Shown piece after piece: positions 35,301 through 43,900 of a stretch of DNA of 64,000 nucleotides. Origin of the DNA: Methylacidiphilum caldifontis (GTDB taxonomy: Bacteria > Verrucomicrobiota > Verrucomicrobiia > Methylacidiphilales > Methylacidiphilaceae). Within the stretch, counting starts at the first letter, position 1, and every line of letters starts with the position of its first letter. The stretch is taken from NCBI RefSeq assembly GCF_017310505.1, contig NZ_CP065957.1:1054001-1118000 (forward strand), written 5' to 3'. Under the pieces are notes generated by a model, which saw only the letters and a program-made list of their open reading frames with translations, ran no database searches and was not told the DNA's origin. A program made the position numbers and the translations under genes.

Positions 35301-36206
35301 GTGGATCTTTTTTATATACTTTTTTTTTCTATATTGGGTATAGGGCTAGTCAGCCAAATCTTTAATTCTTTCCGATCAAAGGTTACGGTTCGGTTCTCTT
35401 TTGTCAGGTCTTTATCATGGATCTTTTTTTGTTTGCTTCTAGGACTCTGGCTAGGGTTCACAAAAGGAGCTGAAAAAGCATGGAGTTTTCTTGGCGTTTT
35501 TTGGATTGAATACCTTCTTAGCTTGGATAACCTTATCGTTTTTCATCTTATCTTCGAACTTTCTAAAACAGATCAGAACCTTAGGCAGAAAATTCTTAAT
35601 ATAGGTATTATTTCAGCCATTATACTCAGAGTTTTGTTTATCATACTTGGTCTTTCTCTTGCTTCACATTGGTCATTGATTTATCCCCTTTTTGGTCTTT
35701 TTCTTTTTTATGGGGCTTATCAGCTCTTCAAACCCGAAAAAGCTCCTTCCCACCATCCCTTTCCAAAAACTAGGAGTACACGGTTAGGTCCTTTTGTTTT
35801 CGATCCCCAAGAAAAAAAGAAATGGCTTTTCCTTACAAAAAACAAAATTGTTCTGGGAGCCTCTGCACTCACCTTGCTCACGATTGAGAGCAGCGATATT
35901 GTTTTTGCTTTTGACTCTGTTCCTGCCTCTTTTGCTTTGAGCTCAGATCCCCTTGTTATCATCGGAGGGAATATCTGTGGGGTACTGGGTTTAAGATCTC
36001 TCTATTTTATTGTTGAAAAAACAGCTCAAAAAATCATCTCAATCCGCAAGCTTTCCGCTTGGCTCCTGATACTTATGGGAACTGAACTCATAGCCAAGCT
36101 CTGGATAGATATTCCCCCTCTGTATAGTTTCATTGGCATAATGGTCTGCTGTATTTTCTACGGGATCTGGGAAAAGGGTTTTTTCAAAAAAAATACTAGC
36201 AACTGA
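35301..36206 (+). CDS. TerC-family integral membrane protein
   Basis: 301 residues with about eight membrane segments. FWIEYLLSLDNLIVFHLIF in the first half and LLTIESSDIVFAFDSVPA in the second are the paired TerC/Alx motifs with acidic residues in the membrane. Relatives export manganese or take part in metallating secreted proteins and in tellurite response. Start is GTG at 35301 with no strong ribosome site. It lies directly downstream of the IS605-type element. No Mn riboswitch of the yybP type is apparent in the leader. Confidence 0.88.
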   Translation: MDLFYILFFSILGIGLVSQIFNSFRSKVTVRFSFVRSLSWIFFCLLLGLWLGFTKGAEKAWSFLGVFWIEYLLSLDNLIVFHLIFELSKTDQNLRQKILNIGIISAIILRVLFIILGLSLASHWSLIYPLFGLFLFYGAYQLFKPEKAPSHHPFPKTRSTRLGPFVFDPQEKKKWLFLTKNKIVLGASALTLLTIESSDIVFAFDSVPASFALSSDPLVIIGGNICGVLGLRSLYFIVEKTAQKIISIRKLSAWLLILMGTELIAKLWIDIPPLYSFIGIMVCCIFYGIWEKGFFKKNTSN

Positions 36207-36248
36207 TTCTGCCAATCATCTTAAAAAAAATAGGCAAGGCCAAAGAAA

Positions 36249-36285
36249 CCTCTTTTTGCCATAAGGAAGTTGCATAAAAAAGAGG
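36249..36285. terminator. Possible shared terminator between convergent genes
   Basis: A 9-bp inverted repeat (36249-36257 with 36277-36285), CCTCTTTTT with AAAAAGAGG, lies between the TerC stop and the stop of the convergent nuclease-family gene. Its 19-nt loop is long and the stem A+T rich, so it is a weak call. Confidence 0.4.
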
Positions 36286-36287
36286 CT

Positions 36288-36788
36288 TTATTTCGTTTCT
36301 TCCCCAAAAAACGGGGGTTCTTCTGGAGGTTCCTGCTGTTGTTTTTTTTGTACTTCCCTCATTTTTTCTAGAAGCTCAGACATATCCTCGACTTCTTCCC
36401 AGACGTCTTGAGCTACATAAATGGGGCATTTATATTGCAAAGCCAACGTTAAGCAATCGCTCGGTCGAGCATCCAATTCAATAATTTTTTTATGCACTTC
36501 ATTTTCAGCGCGCAATAGCAGCCTTGCAAAATAGGTGTTACTACGCAAATCGTTAATGACTACCCGTTCAACACTGATCGAAAGGGAATCAAAAATCATC
36601 GCCATCAGCTCGTGTGTCAAGGGCCTTTCGTTCCTTTCTCCTCTAATAGCCATGGCTATAGCCCTACCCACATAGCTATCCACATTAATGACAAATACTT
36701 TTTCTTCGTTACCTAGAAATATGGCAAAACCGTTGGGGCTACTGGGCAAAATTCCTTTAACCTCGATCGGGATGACATCATTTCTCAC
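36288..36788 (-). CDS. Bifunctional nuclease family protein (DUF151)
   Basis: About 166 residues from a GTG at 36788; a frame from 36857 would add 23 residues (MSIIFYFFLSPLANSAK) and leave little room for the promoters of the divergent speA. The core is typical DUF151: FAIFLGNEEKVFVINVDSYVG, AMAIRGERNERPLTHELM, ERVVINDLRSNTYFARL and ELDARPSDCLTLALQYKCPIYVA. Plant and bacterial relatives have been reported to act as DNase and RNase. A C-terminal Glu/Gln/Pro tail follows. Its role in the cell is not established. Confidence 0.85.
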   Translation of the reverse strand: MRNDVIPIEVKGILPSSPNGFAIFLGNEEKVFVINVDSYVGRAIAMAIRGERNERPLTHELMAMIFDSLSISVERVVINDLRSNTYFARLLLRAENEVHKKIIELDARPSDCLTLALQYKCPIYVAQDVWEEVEDMSELLEKMREVQKKQQQEPPEEPPFFGEETK

Positions 36789-36860
36789 ACTCTTTTCATA
36801 ATTCGGTTTTGCTGAGTTTGCAAGAGGCGAAAGAAAAAAATAAAAAATAATAGACAATTT

Positions 36861-36888
36861 TTGCGATTTTTTTTTGTAGTTTTATATT
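36861..36888 (+). promoter_or_regulatory. Predicted sigma-70 promoter of speA
   Basis: TTGCGA (36861-36866) and TATATT (36883-36888) are 16 bp apart. The predicted start point falls near 36895, so the ATG at 36898 would have almost no leader. Confidence 0.5.
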
Positions 36889-36897
36889 GTGAGTTCC

Positions 36898-38898
36898 ATG
36901 ATATCGCAAGCTAAAAACCCATGGGAGATAAACCAAGCCCTTAACACTTACCAGATACCCCGATGGGGAGCGGGCTACTTTTCCATTAACAAGGAAGGGA
37001 ACATCTGTGTAAGACCTGTTCAAGATGCAGGTCCAGAGCTAGATCTTTTCAAGGTTATTCGCGAAGCCCTTGAAAGAAAACTCAATTTTCCTCTTCTTCT
37101 GCGTTTTCAAGATCTTTTACGTCACCGAGTTCTTAATCTTAACCAAGCATTCAATGAGGCGATCGAAGAAGCAAATTACAAGGGAAAATATCGAGCGGTG
37201 TTTCCCATAAAAGTAAATCAGCTGCGCGAAGTCATTGAAGAGATCGTTGATGCAGGTTCCCCCTTTCATCACGGTCTGGAAGCGGGAAGCAAAGCTGAAC
37301 TTTTTGCCGCCTTGGCCATGCTTAAAGATTCAGAATCTTTGCTTATCTGCAATGGATTTAAAGACAGGCTATTTGTCGATTCAATATTCCTTGGACGAAA
37401 ACTGGGCAAAAAAGTTATTCAAGTGCTTGAAAAAGTCGAAGAACTGGATCTGGTGATTGATGGGCTTAACCGGTTCAAAGTTGATCCAATCATAGGCGTT
37501 CGGCTTCAGCTCGCCTCAAAGGGCAGAGGGCACTGGGCCTATTCGAGTGGGGAAGAAGCAAAGTTTGGACTATCCACAGCAGAACTCTTGCAGGTTATCC
37601 AGAGGTTAAAAGACAACCATTTATCCTCTTGCCTTCAACTGATCCATTTTCATATCGGTTCTCAAATTCCCGATATTATTACCATTAAAAGAGCCGTAAG
37701 AGAAGCCTCAAGGTATTATGCCAGGCTTTACCAACTTGGGTTTCCTATCCAGTACATTGATGTCGGAGGAGGACTTGGCGTGGACTACGACGGGAGCAGG
37801 TCCACCGATTCAAGCATCAATTATTCCTTGCAGGAATATGCACGGGATGTTGTTTATAACATCGCTGAAATTTGTAATGAAGAAAAAGTTCCTCATCCCA
37901 CCATTGTGACCGAAAGCGGAAGGGCGGTTGTCGCACACCATTCGGTTCTTGTTGTCGATGTTCTAGAGGCTATCCAGAAGATCAAACCGCTGACTCAACA
38001 CAGCGTCAGTTGCAAATCTAATCACAAGCTTGTCCAGGATCTCCTTGAACTCAAAACATTACTCAACAAAAAAAACCGGCTTGAGAACTATCACGATAGC
38101 CTTCAAATCAAGGAAGATGCCCAATCCATGTTTGAGCTTGGACTACTTGATCTTCAAACCAAAGCTGAAATTGAAACCCTCTACTGGGAAATCTGCAAGG
38201 AAGTAGTTAATCTTTATAATGGGGCCAAACAGGTTCCGGAAGAGATTCGCAAATTACGAGAATCACTAAGCGATCAATATCTCTGTAACTTTTCGGTTTT
38301 TCAATCCTTGATAGATCATTGGGGACTTGGACAGATTTTCCCCGTTGTCCCCATTTCCATGCTCAATGAAAAACCCAATAATCGTGGATTTCTTGTGGAC
38401 ATCACCTGTGATTCTGACGGTAAAATCTGTTCTTTTCTGACTGGTGAAGAAAAACATCAGAGCTCTATCCCCCTGCACAACCTGGATTCCAAGCCTTACC
38501 TGTTAGGCATTTTCCTTGTGGGGGCTTACCAGGACATCATGGGGGATCTTCACAACCTTTTTGGAAGAGTTAATGAAGCTCATGTGTTCATCGACCCTGA
38601 TGAACCTGATGGTTTTTATATTGAAGAAACGATCCCGGCCTTAACTATTGGAGAGGCTTTGAGCGCGGTTCAATATGAGCCCAAGATCCTTGAAAACGCC
38701 ATGAAAAACCAAATTGATAACGCCATCAAACAAAATCTTCTTAAGCCCAATGAAGGAATGCGACTTCTCGAATTCTACGAGAACGGTTTAAAAAGATCCA
38801 CTTACCTAGAGATCGAATACGATCAGCTTTACAAGAAAAAGTCGATCCTGGAAGTCGGCTTGGAACATAGCTTATCTACTGGACAACTGACCGATTAA
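36898..38898 (+). CDS. speA: Biosynthetic arginine decarboxylase
   Basis: About 666 residues, the length of SpeA. AVFPIKVNQLREVIEEI holds the PLP lysine; FHIGSQIPDI, YIDVGGGLGVDYDGS and ESGRAVVAHHSVLVVDV are alanine-racemase-fold motifs of the group IV decarboxylases. It converts arginine to agmatine with CO2 release, toward putrescine and spermidine, and may also help acid tolerance. I take the ATG at 36898; a GTG nine bases upstream is in frame but would lie before the predicted transcription start. There is no ribosome site in front of either. Confidence 0.92.
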   Translation: MISQAKNPWEINQALNTYQIPRWGAGYFSINKEGNICVRPVQDAGPELDLFKVIREALERKLNFPLLLRFQDLLRHRVLNLNQAFNEAIEEANYKGKYRAVFPIKVNQLREVIEEIVDAGSPFHHGLEAGSKAELFAALAMLKDSESLLICNGFKDRLFVDSIFLGRKLGKKVIQVLEKVEELDLVIDGLNRFKVDPIIGVRLQLASKGRGHWAYSSGEEAKFGLSTAELLQVIQRLKDNHLSSCLQLIHFHIGSQIPDIITIKRAVREASRYYARLYQLGFPIQYIDVGGGLGVDYDGSRSTDSSINYSLQEYARDVVYNIAEICNEEKVPHPTIVTESGRAVVAHHSVLVVDVLEAIQKIKPLTQHSVSCKSNHKLVQDLLELKTLLNKKNRLENYHDSLQIKEDAQSMFELGLLDLQTKAEIETLYWEICKEVVNLYNGAKQVPEEIRKLRESLSDQYLCNFSVFQSLIDHWGLGQIFPVVPISMLNEKPNNRGFLVDITCDSDGKICSFLTGEEKHQSSIPLHNLDSKPYLLGIFLVGAYQDIMGDLHNLFGRVNEAHVFIDPDEPDGFYIEETIPALTIGEALSAVQYEPKILENAMKNQIDNAIKQNLLKPNEGMRLLEFYENGLKRSTYLEIEYDQLYKKKSILEVGLEHSLSTGQLTD

Positions 38899-38985
38899 AG
38901 GACTGAACACTATCCTCATTGAGCCGCCTGAAAATTGCCCACGAAAACTCCCTTGCCTTTCTACAACCCGGGATAAGCTTTTTTT

Positions 38986-39915
38986 TCAATTCCCATTTTT
39001 GATTTTTAAAAGATCTAAAGGAGTATCAATAGATACATCCTCTTTCTGGAGAACCTCGATAAACTTGCGCATCGCAGGGGTAAGCATGCGCCCTGACTTA
39101 TAAAGAATCCCGATCGGTCTATAGCAAGGGGGCCCAGAAAGTTCGAGCATCTTTAGGGTGCCATTTCTTAACTCCTGGGTAATCGTGGCCATCGGCACAA
39201 TGGCAATACCTGCGTCAATTTCTACCGCCCTTTTAACCGTCTCTACATTATCGAACTCCATAACAGGTCTAAACTCAAGACCCTTATCCCTAAAGAGCTT
39301 GTCGAGTTCCCTGCGCGTCGGCATGTCTGAGCTAAAAGCGATAAAGCCTTCTTGGGCAATTTGTTCCAAGCCTACCTCTTTTAAATGGGCAAAACGGTGG
39401 GTCGGACTACATATGACTACCATGCGATCTTTGCGGAAGGGCTCAATCTTGATCTGTTTTCTAGGGGATGGATAGGCCACGATGCCTATATCACTATTTC
39501 CTTCGGCAATGTCTTGATAAACTTGCCGAGAATGGCGGTATTCAACTCGGATGTTGACTTCAGGATAGAGTTTGAGAAACTTTTTCAAATAATAAGGCAG
39601 TTCATGAAGACCCACACTGTAAATAGCCGAAACACGAATAGTCCCCGAAACAGACTCCTTGATTTCGAAAATTTTCGCTTCTATTCTTGTATATATATCA
39701 ACAATTTCCCGAGAAGCATGGTAGAGAATCTCTCCTTCCTTTGTCAATTGAACCTTACGGCTACCCCTCTCAATCAAGGGAACGCCAAAACGCTCTTCAA
39801 GAGAACGAATCTGTTGACTAACAGCAGATTGACTAATCTTGTTCAATTGTGCGGCCTTACTAAAACTTCGGCTTTCTACAAGATCCCTAAAAGCTTTGAG
39901 TGTTTCAATCTGCAT
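38986..39915 (-). CDS. LysR-family transcriptional regulator
   Basis: 309 residues. The N-terminal helix-turn-helix reads FRDLVESRSFSKAAQLNKISQ in part, then SAVSQQIRSLEERFG. The effector domain follows (about 90-300; GTIRVSAIYSVGLHELPYYL, GNSDIGIVAYP). It resembles the CbbR/CysB-like group. Its gene is divergent from the yggS gene, with 38 bp between the two starts, so it may control yggS, itself, or both. The inducer is unknown. The intervening A+T-rich bases are compatible with a T-N11-A site, which is too loose to call. Confidence 0.92.
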   Translation of the reverse strand: MQIETLKAFRDLVESRSFSKAAQLNKISQSAVSQQIRSLEERFGVPLIERGSRKVQLTKEGEILYHASREIVDIYTRIEAKIFEIKESVSGTIRVSAIYSVGLHELPYYLKKFLKLYPEVNIRVEYRHSRQVYQDIAEGNSDIGIVAYPSPRKQIKIEPFRKDRMVVICSPTHRFAHLKEVGLEQIAQEGFIAFSSDMPTRRELDKLFRDKGLEFRPVMEFDNVETVKRAVEIDAGIAIVPMATITQELRNGTLKMLELSGPPCYRPIGILYKSGRMLTPAMRKFIEVLQKEDVSIDTPLDLLKIKNGN

Positions 39916-39953
39916 CGAAATAATTTTTAGTAAATCTAATAATTTGTCAAATT

Positions 39954-40694
39954 ATGAATTTTTCTTTTTATATTCCTTCAATTAAAGAAAGGTTAGAAAA
40001 ACTTCAATCCAAAATAGAAACCGCTTCAAAAAAAAGTGGTCGAAACCCCAAAGATATCACTATTGTAGCGGTCACCAAAGGTTTTGGACCCGAAATCATC
40101 GAAGCTTTACTGCAGCTGGGTATTATTCATATAGGGGAAAACCGCGTTCAAGAAGCTCGCCTTAAAAAACAGCAGGTTGGGGAAAAAGGAATATGGCATT
40201 TCATTGGGCATCTTCAAAAAAACAAGATAAAGATTAGCTCCCATCTATTCGACTGGATAGATTCAGTTGATACACTCGAGGATGCTACCTTGCTTTCTCA
40301 TTTTGCTCAAGAACTGGGGAAAACACTTAAGATTTTAGTCCAGGTTAACGTTTCGGGTGAATCGACAAAATTTGGAACCACTCCAGAACAGGCTGAATCC
40401 TTATGCATGTCTATTAACAGCCTTCCCCGGTTAGAAATCCTTGGGTTGATGACTATTGCTCCCTTTGTTGAAGATCCTGAAAAGGTAAGACCCGTTTTCT
40501 CTCGACTCAGGATGTTGAGGGACAAAATAGAATCCCATAACGGAGTTCATCTACCGGTTTTATCCATGGGTATGAGCCAGGATTTCGAAGTCGCCATAGA
40601 AGAAGGAGCAACGATGATTAGGATAGGAACTTTCTTGCTTGGGCCACGGAAAGGGTCATTTCTTAAAATAGGTGAAACCCAAACTTTTCTTTAA
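39954..40694 (+). CDS. PLP-binding homeostasis protein (YggS/PROSC family)
   Basis: 246 residues. ITIVAVTKGFGPEIIEALLQ contains the PLP-binding Lys42, and GENRVQEARLKK, WHFIGHLQKNKIK, SVDTLEDA and LSMGMSQDFEVAIEEGATMIRIG are family signatures. It is a single-domain PLP carrier that keeps the cofactor pool in balance and affects amino-acid metabolism; it is not known to be an enzyme. It is followed 18 bp later by a secreted hypothetical protein. Confidence 0.93.
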   Translation: MNFSFYIPSIKERLEKLQSKIETASKKSGRNPKDITIVAVTKGFGPEIIEALLQLGIIHIGENRVQEARLKKQQVGEKGIWHFIGHLQKNKIKISSHLFDWIDSVDTLEDATLLSHFAQELGKTLKILVQVNVSGESTKFGTTPEQAESLCMSINSLPRLEILGLMTIAPFVEDPEKVRPVFSRLRMLRDKIESHNGVHLPVLSMGMSQDFEVAIEEGATMIRIGTFLLGPRKGSFLKIGETQTFL

Positions 40695-40712
40695 TCCTCT
40701 GGGAAATAGCTT

Positions 40713-41540
40713 TTGAAGAATCTTTTTTACGTTTCTCTTATCTGGCTGATCTTGCCGCTGAGCGTTGTCCTTTATGCTCTGGATCAGAGCTCTCCAGGTT
40801 TCTCTTATACTTTTCTTTTCTTTAAAAATAAAGAAAAAGAGGAGCTTTACCTCAAAATCCAACAGCCCTTTCTTCGCATCGACCGGCCTAAAGAGTTATT
40901 TTCGGTTGTTTATAACCAAAAAGAAGACCTATTCTTGGGCATGGAGCACAGGGACGGACGATACTGGAAATTTAGTTGGAGTCAAATCCAAAAACAGGTA
41001 GAAAAGATCAAGGAAAGCAGCTATAATATTCGTCGAGATCCCTTTATTGATCCTACCGAACAGAGCATCGAAGAAATTCTAAATCCCTCTTTTTTCCCCC
41101 ACTACGGGAGGTTTGATCCCTTTAGTCCCCCCCCACAGCGATCCTGGACAAAGAGTAGTGGAACCAAGATCTCTCCTTTTGGCCAACTCTTTCAGTGGAT
41201 AGGGAAAAACGAAAAAACCGATTCTACCTGTTGGATACAACCCTTATTTGCTTCCGAAGCCGACGAGTGGAATAGGGTTGTCCCCGTTTTGAGAAAAACA
41301 TGCCAGATCCTCTCCTTCATTCTTGGTGAAAATGCCTGGCCCTTTGCTGCCCTAGACATCTGGGCATCCCTTCCTCCCAAGGTTGGATTTCCTGTTGAAA
41401 CTCAATGGAGGGAGGATGAACAACCAATGAAAATCGTTCTTCAAAAGAAAGAAATTCTTCTTGATTCGTCGTGGACTAAACCGCCTAAAAATTATCTTAG
41501 CGAAGAGCTCCCTATCCTAGAAGAATATAAGAATCAATAA
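40713..41540 (+). CDS. Secreted protein of unknown function
   Basis: 275 residues from TTG at 40713, with GGGAAA upstream. The first 24 residues (MKNLFYVSLIWLILPLSVVL) are a signal peptide. I do not recognise the rest: the mature part is rich in Lys, Glu and aromatic residues, with a Pro-rich stretch (FDPFSPPPQRSW) in the middle and Trp-containing motifs (GRYWKFSWSQIQKQ). It probably forms one transcription unit with yggS. It may act in the periplasm; no enzyme motif is visible. Confidence 0.6.
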   Translation: MKNLFYVSLIWLILPLSVVLYALDQSSPGFSYTFLFFKNKEKEELYLKIQQPFLRIDRPKELFSVVYNQKEDLFLGMEHRDGRYWKFSWSQIQKQVEKIKESSYNIRRDPFIDPTEQSIEEILNPSFFPHYGRFDPFSPPPQRSWTKSSGTKISPFGQLFQWIGKNEKTDSTCWIQPLFASEADEWNRVVPVLRKTCQILSFILGENAWPFAALDIWASLPPKVGFPVETQWREDEQPMKIVLQKKEILLDSSWTKPPKNYLSEELPILEEYKNQ

Positions 41541-41609
41541 TTTTTTTAAAAAATTCTTTATCTCTATTTATTTTCTAGAGAATGTGATTAAAATATTTTT
41601 ATCTAAAGT

Positions 41610-42074
41610 ATGTTTTTAACTAAACGTAGCAAATATGCCCTTCGGGCACTGCTTTATCTAGCCAGAGAACAGCAGAGGGGAACGATTTTAATTCAGGAAA
41701 TTGCTGAAAAAGAAAAAATTCCTAAAAAATTTCTTGAATCGATTTTGCTTGAACTCAAAAACAATGGCTTTCTGAGTAGCAGAAGGGGCAAAGGGGGCGG
41801 CTATGCTCTTGAATATCCCCCAGAAAAAATTGCTGTTGGATCGGTCATACGCCTTATCGATGGTCCTATTGCTCCCGTACGCTGTGTAAGCCAGACGGCT
41901 TATGCTCCCTGCGAAGATTGTATTGATGAGAAAACCTGCGTCATTCGTCTTCTGATGAAAGAGACCCGAGATGTGATATCCACAGTGCTTGATAAAACTT
42001 CCTTAAAGGAGCTATTACAAAAAGAAATGAAGTTGAAAGTCGAGGCCACTGACGGGTTCGTTTTTGAAATCTAA
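41610..42074 (+). CDS. Rrf2-family regulator with Fe-S-type cysteines
   Basis: 154 residues. The winged helix-turn-helix covers MFLTKRSKYALRALLYLA and IAEKEKIPKKFLESILLEL, then the wing SSRRGKGGGYAL. Cys92, Cys101, Cys104 and Cys110 (RCVSQ, APCEDC, KTC) match the cluster-binding loop of IscR/RsrR/NsrR proteins, so it probably senses iron-sulfur status, oxygen or nitric oxide. No target operator is clear nearby; it is transcribed alone, away from the next gene. It is not beside isc/suf genes, so the regulon is unknown. Confidence 0.88.
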   Translation: MFLTKRSKYALRALLYLAREQQRGTILIQEIAEKEKIPKKFLESILLELKNNGFLSSRRGKGGGYALEYPPEKIAVGSVIRLIDGPIAPVRCVSQTAYAPCEDCIDEKTCVIRLLMKETRDVISTVLDKTSLKELLQKEMKLKVEATDGFVFEI

Positions 42075-42199
42075 TCCAAAGATCTTCATTCCCATAAAAA
42101 TAAAAGCTTTCCCAAGCTATAGGAAATGAGAAAAATAGGCTAACAGGCTCAAAATTATTCGTGATAAGCACCAAAAGATAAAATTGAAGAAAGAGAAGC

Positions 42200-42919
42200 T
42201 CAAAAAATTTTAGGGAAAAGGATCTTAAGGATAAAAAATAATGATGCTCCCCCTAAAAACCCTACTGCCAAAAGAAACCATACTGCCCAAATTCTTAAGA
42301 GATGTTTCTTTTTTTCCAAGCTCTCCACACTTGTCAGAAGCTTTTTGATAAGCTCGTCTCGATTGGGTAGCTCTTTATCCTTCCTAGACTTTTCTTCAAC
42401 CACGATCTGTTTTATTTCCTGGTGGCTCTCTGCCAAGGTATGAATAACCTCTTCAATTTGCTTTTGATAATTTTCCAGATAACTCACAAAGGCTTTTAAC
42501 TCTTTGAGACCTTCTTCGAGGACATAAAAATTGTTTGAAGGAAGCGATTGTATTAATCGACTTACCTCCTTAGGGATTGAATCCAGATAAGCGGCATTGG
42601 CTTCAAGCAATAGCAAAAGGCCAGGTAATGTATCCAAAGGTTTCTCGCCTTGGCAATGCTCAATATACCATTCCCAAGCCATCTCTCTTTTTTCGGTGGG
42701 CAACCTTGATATCGCCGCTTTCCAATACCGGTGAGGATCTTCTTTGTCTTCAGAATAACCGTTTGAGGGCAAAGATGGGGATGGGACAGATTCTTCTTTC
42801 AAAGAAGAGTTTTCCCTAACAGGTTTTTGGTCCGCTGTTGTCGGCAATGGACTTTTTGAAGATGGAAAAGGAAAGGGGGATTTTGCAGGCACTGACCAGT
42901 TAGATTTAAAAGGTTTCAT
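42200..42919 (-). CDS. Tail-anchored coiled-coil membrane protein
   Basis: 239 residues. The N-terminal 60 are Pro/Ser-rich and disordered-looking (SVPAKSPFPFPSSKSPL), the middle is helical with a coiled coil at about 145-205, and the C-terminal 30 (LRIWAVWFLLAVGFLGGASL) form a single membrane segment. No known domain is recognised. It starts inside the stop region of the ParA-like ATPase gene (4-nt overlap), so the two are surely co-translated and probably work together; the ATPase may be placed on the membrane by it (inference). Confidence 0.6.
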   Translation of the reverse strand: MKPFKSNWSVPAKSPFPFPSSKSPLPTTADQKPVRENSSLKEESVPSPSLPSNGYSEDKEDPHRYWKAAISRLPTEKREMAWEWYIEHCQGEKPLDTLPGLLLLLEANAAYLDSIPKEVSRLIQSLPSNNFYVLEEGLKELKAFVSYLENYQKQIEEVIHTLAESHQEIKQIVVEEKSRKDKELPNRDELIKKLLTSVESLEKKKHLLRIWAVWFLLAVGFLGGASLFFILKILFPKIF

Positions 42920-43743
42920 TGAAGATTCGATAAATTAATCTTTGAACCCCGTCTTTGCGAAAAAAGTCCTTTCTTTTCCTCGGCTGGTTTTTTCCAGGTT
43001 TCCATCACCCTCTTCGCCTCCTCATCAGGGAGCAAATAACCAGCAATTCGATCATACTGATCGAACATTGTTTTTACCCAATCTTCAAGTATCACCCGAT
43101 GAAAAAGATCCATCTTGATCTTCTTATCCGAAATAATCTCTAAAATATTAAGCGGCCGTTGTAGCTCGATTTCCAATAGAGAGAGATAATTGCGAGTATC
43201 TGAAAGAAGAGCTGGAATTTCTAGGGTTGCAGCACCTAAAGCAGCAAGTTCTTTTTCTAGTTGGCTGCCATCATACATCCGTGTTTTAGGAGCTTTTGCT
43301 CTATTTTTAACAACCAGGTAATCTACGCTATCACCAAACTTTTCCACAATATCTGCTAGTTCATCCATGACACTCAAGTCGTCAACCGGGAAAAGCAAAA
43401 GAGTTGTCCGTATAGCCGACTGTGTGCTCCAATCAAGAAAATGAGTAAAATCTAACGAATGAAGCAGTACTCGGAAAAAATGAGCTTGAGGATCAAGAAC
43501 GGTAACCGATTTTTCGGGAATTGTCCTAAATATTTTCAGAAAATCCGCTTCAGGTTCCTCTGATAACGTGACCAACTTCGCTTCTGGTATCGCTCGAGAC
43601 AAGGTTTGGTTATCATTATCCAGGTCATAAGCCTGCCATGAAACGCTTCTAGCATTCATCCAGAATATCTGCAATAAAGCTTGTGTTGATTTCCCTACAT
43701 TACCCTTGCTCTGCAAAGGCAGAGTAAATCGATGCTTAATCAT
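42916..43743 (-). CDS. ParA/MinD-like P-loop ATPase
   Basis: 275 residues. QSKGNVGKSTQALLQIFWM has a deviant Walker A (KGNVGKST, 13-20) with the signature Lys of the SIMIBI class, as in plasmid StbC/TraL-like and ParA/MinD proteins. AYDLDNDNQTLSRAIP follows as the switch I region, and SVTVLDPQAHFFRVL as Walker B. No DNA-binding domain is present. It overlaps the tail-anchored protein gene by 4 nt. These ATPases place cargo or partition DNA. This one could be a chromosome-borne plasmid relic or a membrane-positioning system; the function is not clear. Confidence 0.7.
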   Translation of the reverse strand: MIKHRFTLPLQSKGNVGKSTQALLQIFWMNARSVSWQAYDLDNDNQTLSRAIPEAKLVTLSEEPEADFLKIFRTIPEKSVTVLDPQAHFFRVLLHSLDFTHFLDWSTQSAIRTTLLLFPVDDLSVMDELADIVEKFGDSVDYLVVKNRAKAPKTRMYDGSQLEKELAALGAATLEIPALLSDTRNYLSLLEIELQRPLNILEIISDKKIKMDLFHRVILEDWVKTMFDQYDRIAGYLLPDEEAKRVMETWKKPAEEKKGLFSQRRGSKINLSNLQ

Positions 43744-43900
43744 AGTTAATAAGACTCCTTCCTATTTTTTAACTCTCTTTTTCTCAAAATTACTCAAATT
43801 ATCCCTTAAAAGTTCTAACTAATCTTATTTTTTATTTTTTCAATGATTATTTCTAGTATTCTTGATCTTTTTCCTTTTTTTAAGCTTTTCTTCTCCAATA

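Noticed and set aside
39385-39930. 181-residue plus-strand frame
   Set aside because: Antisense to the LysR regulator gene, with no recognisable motif.
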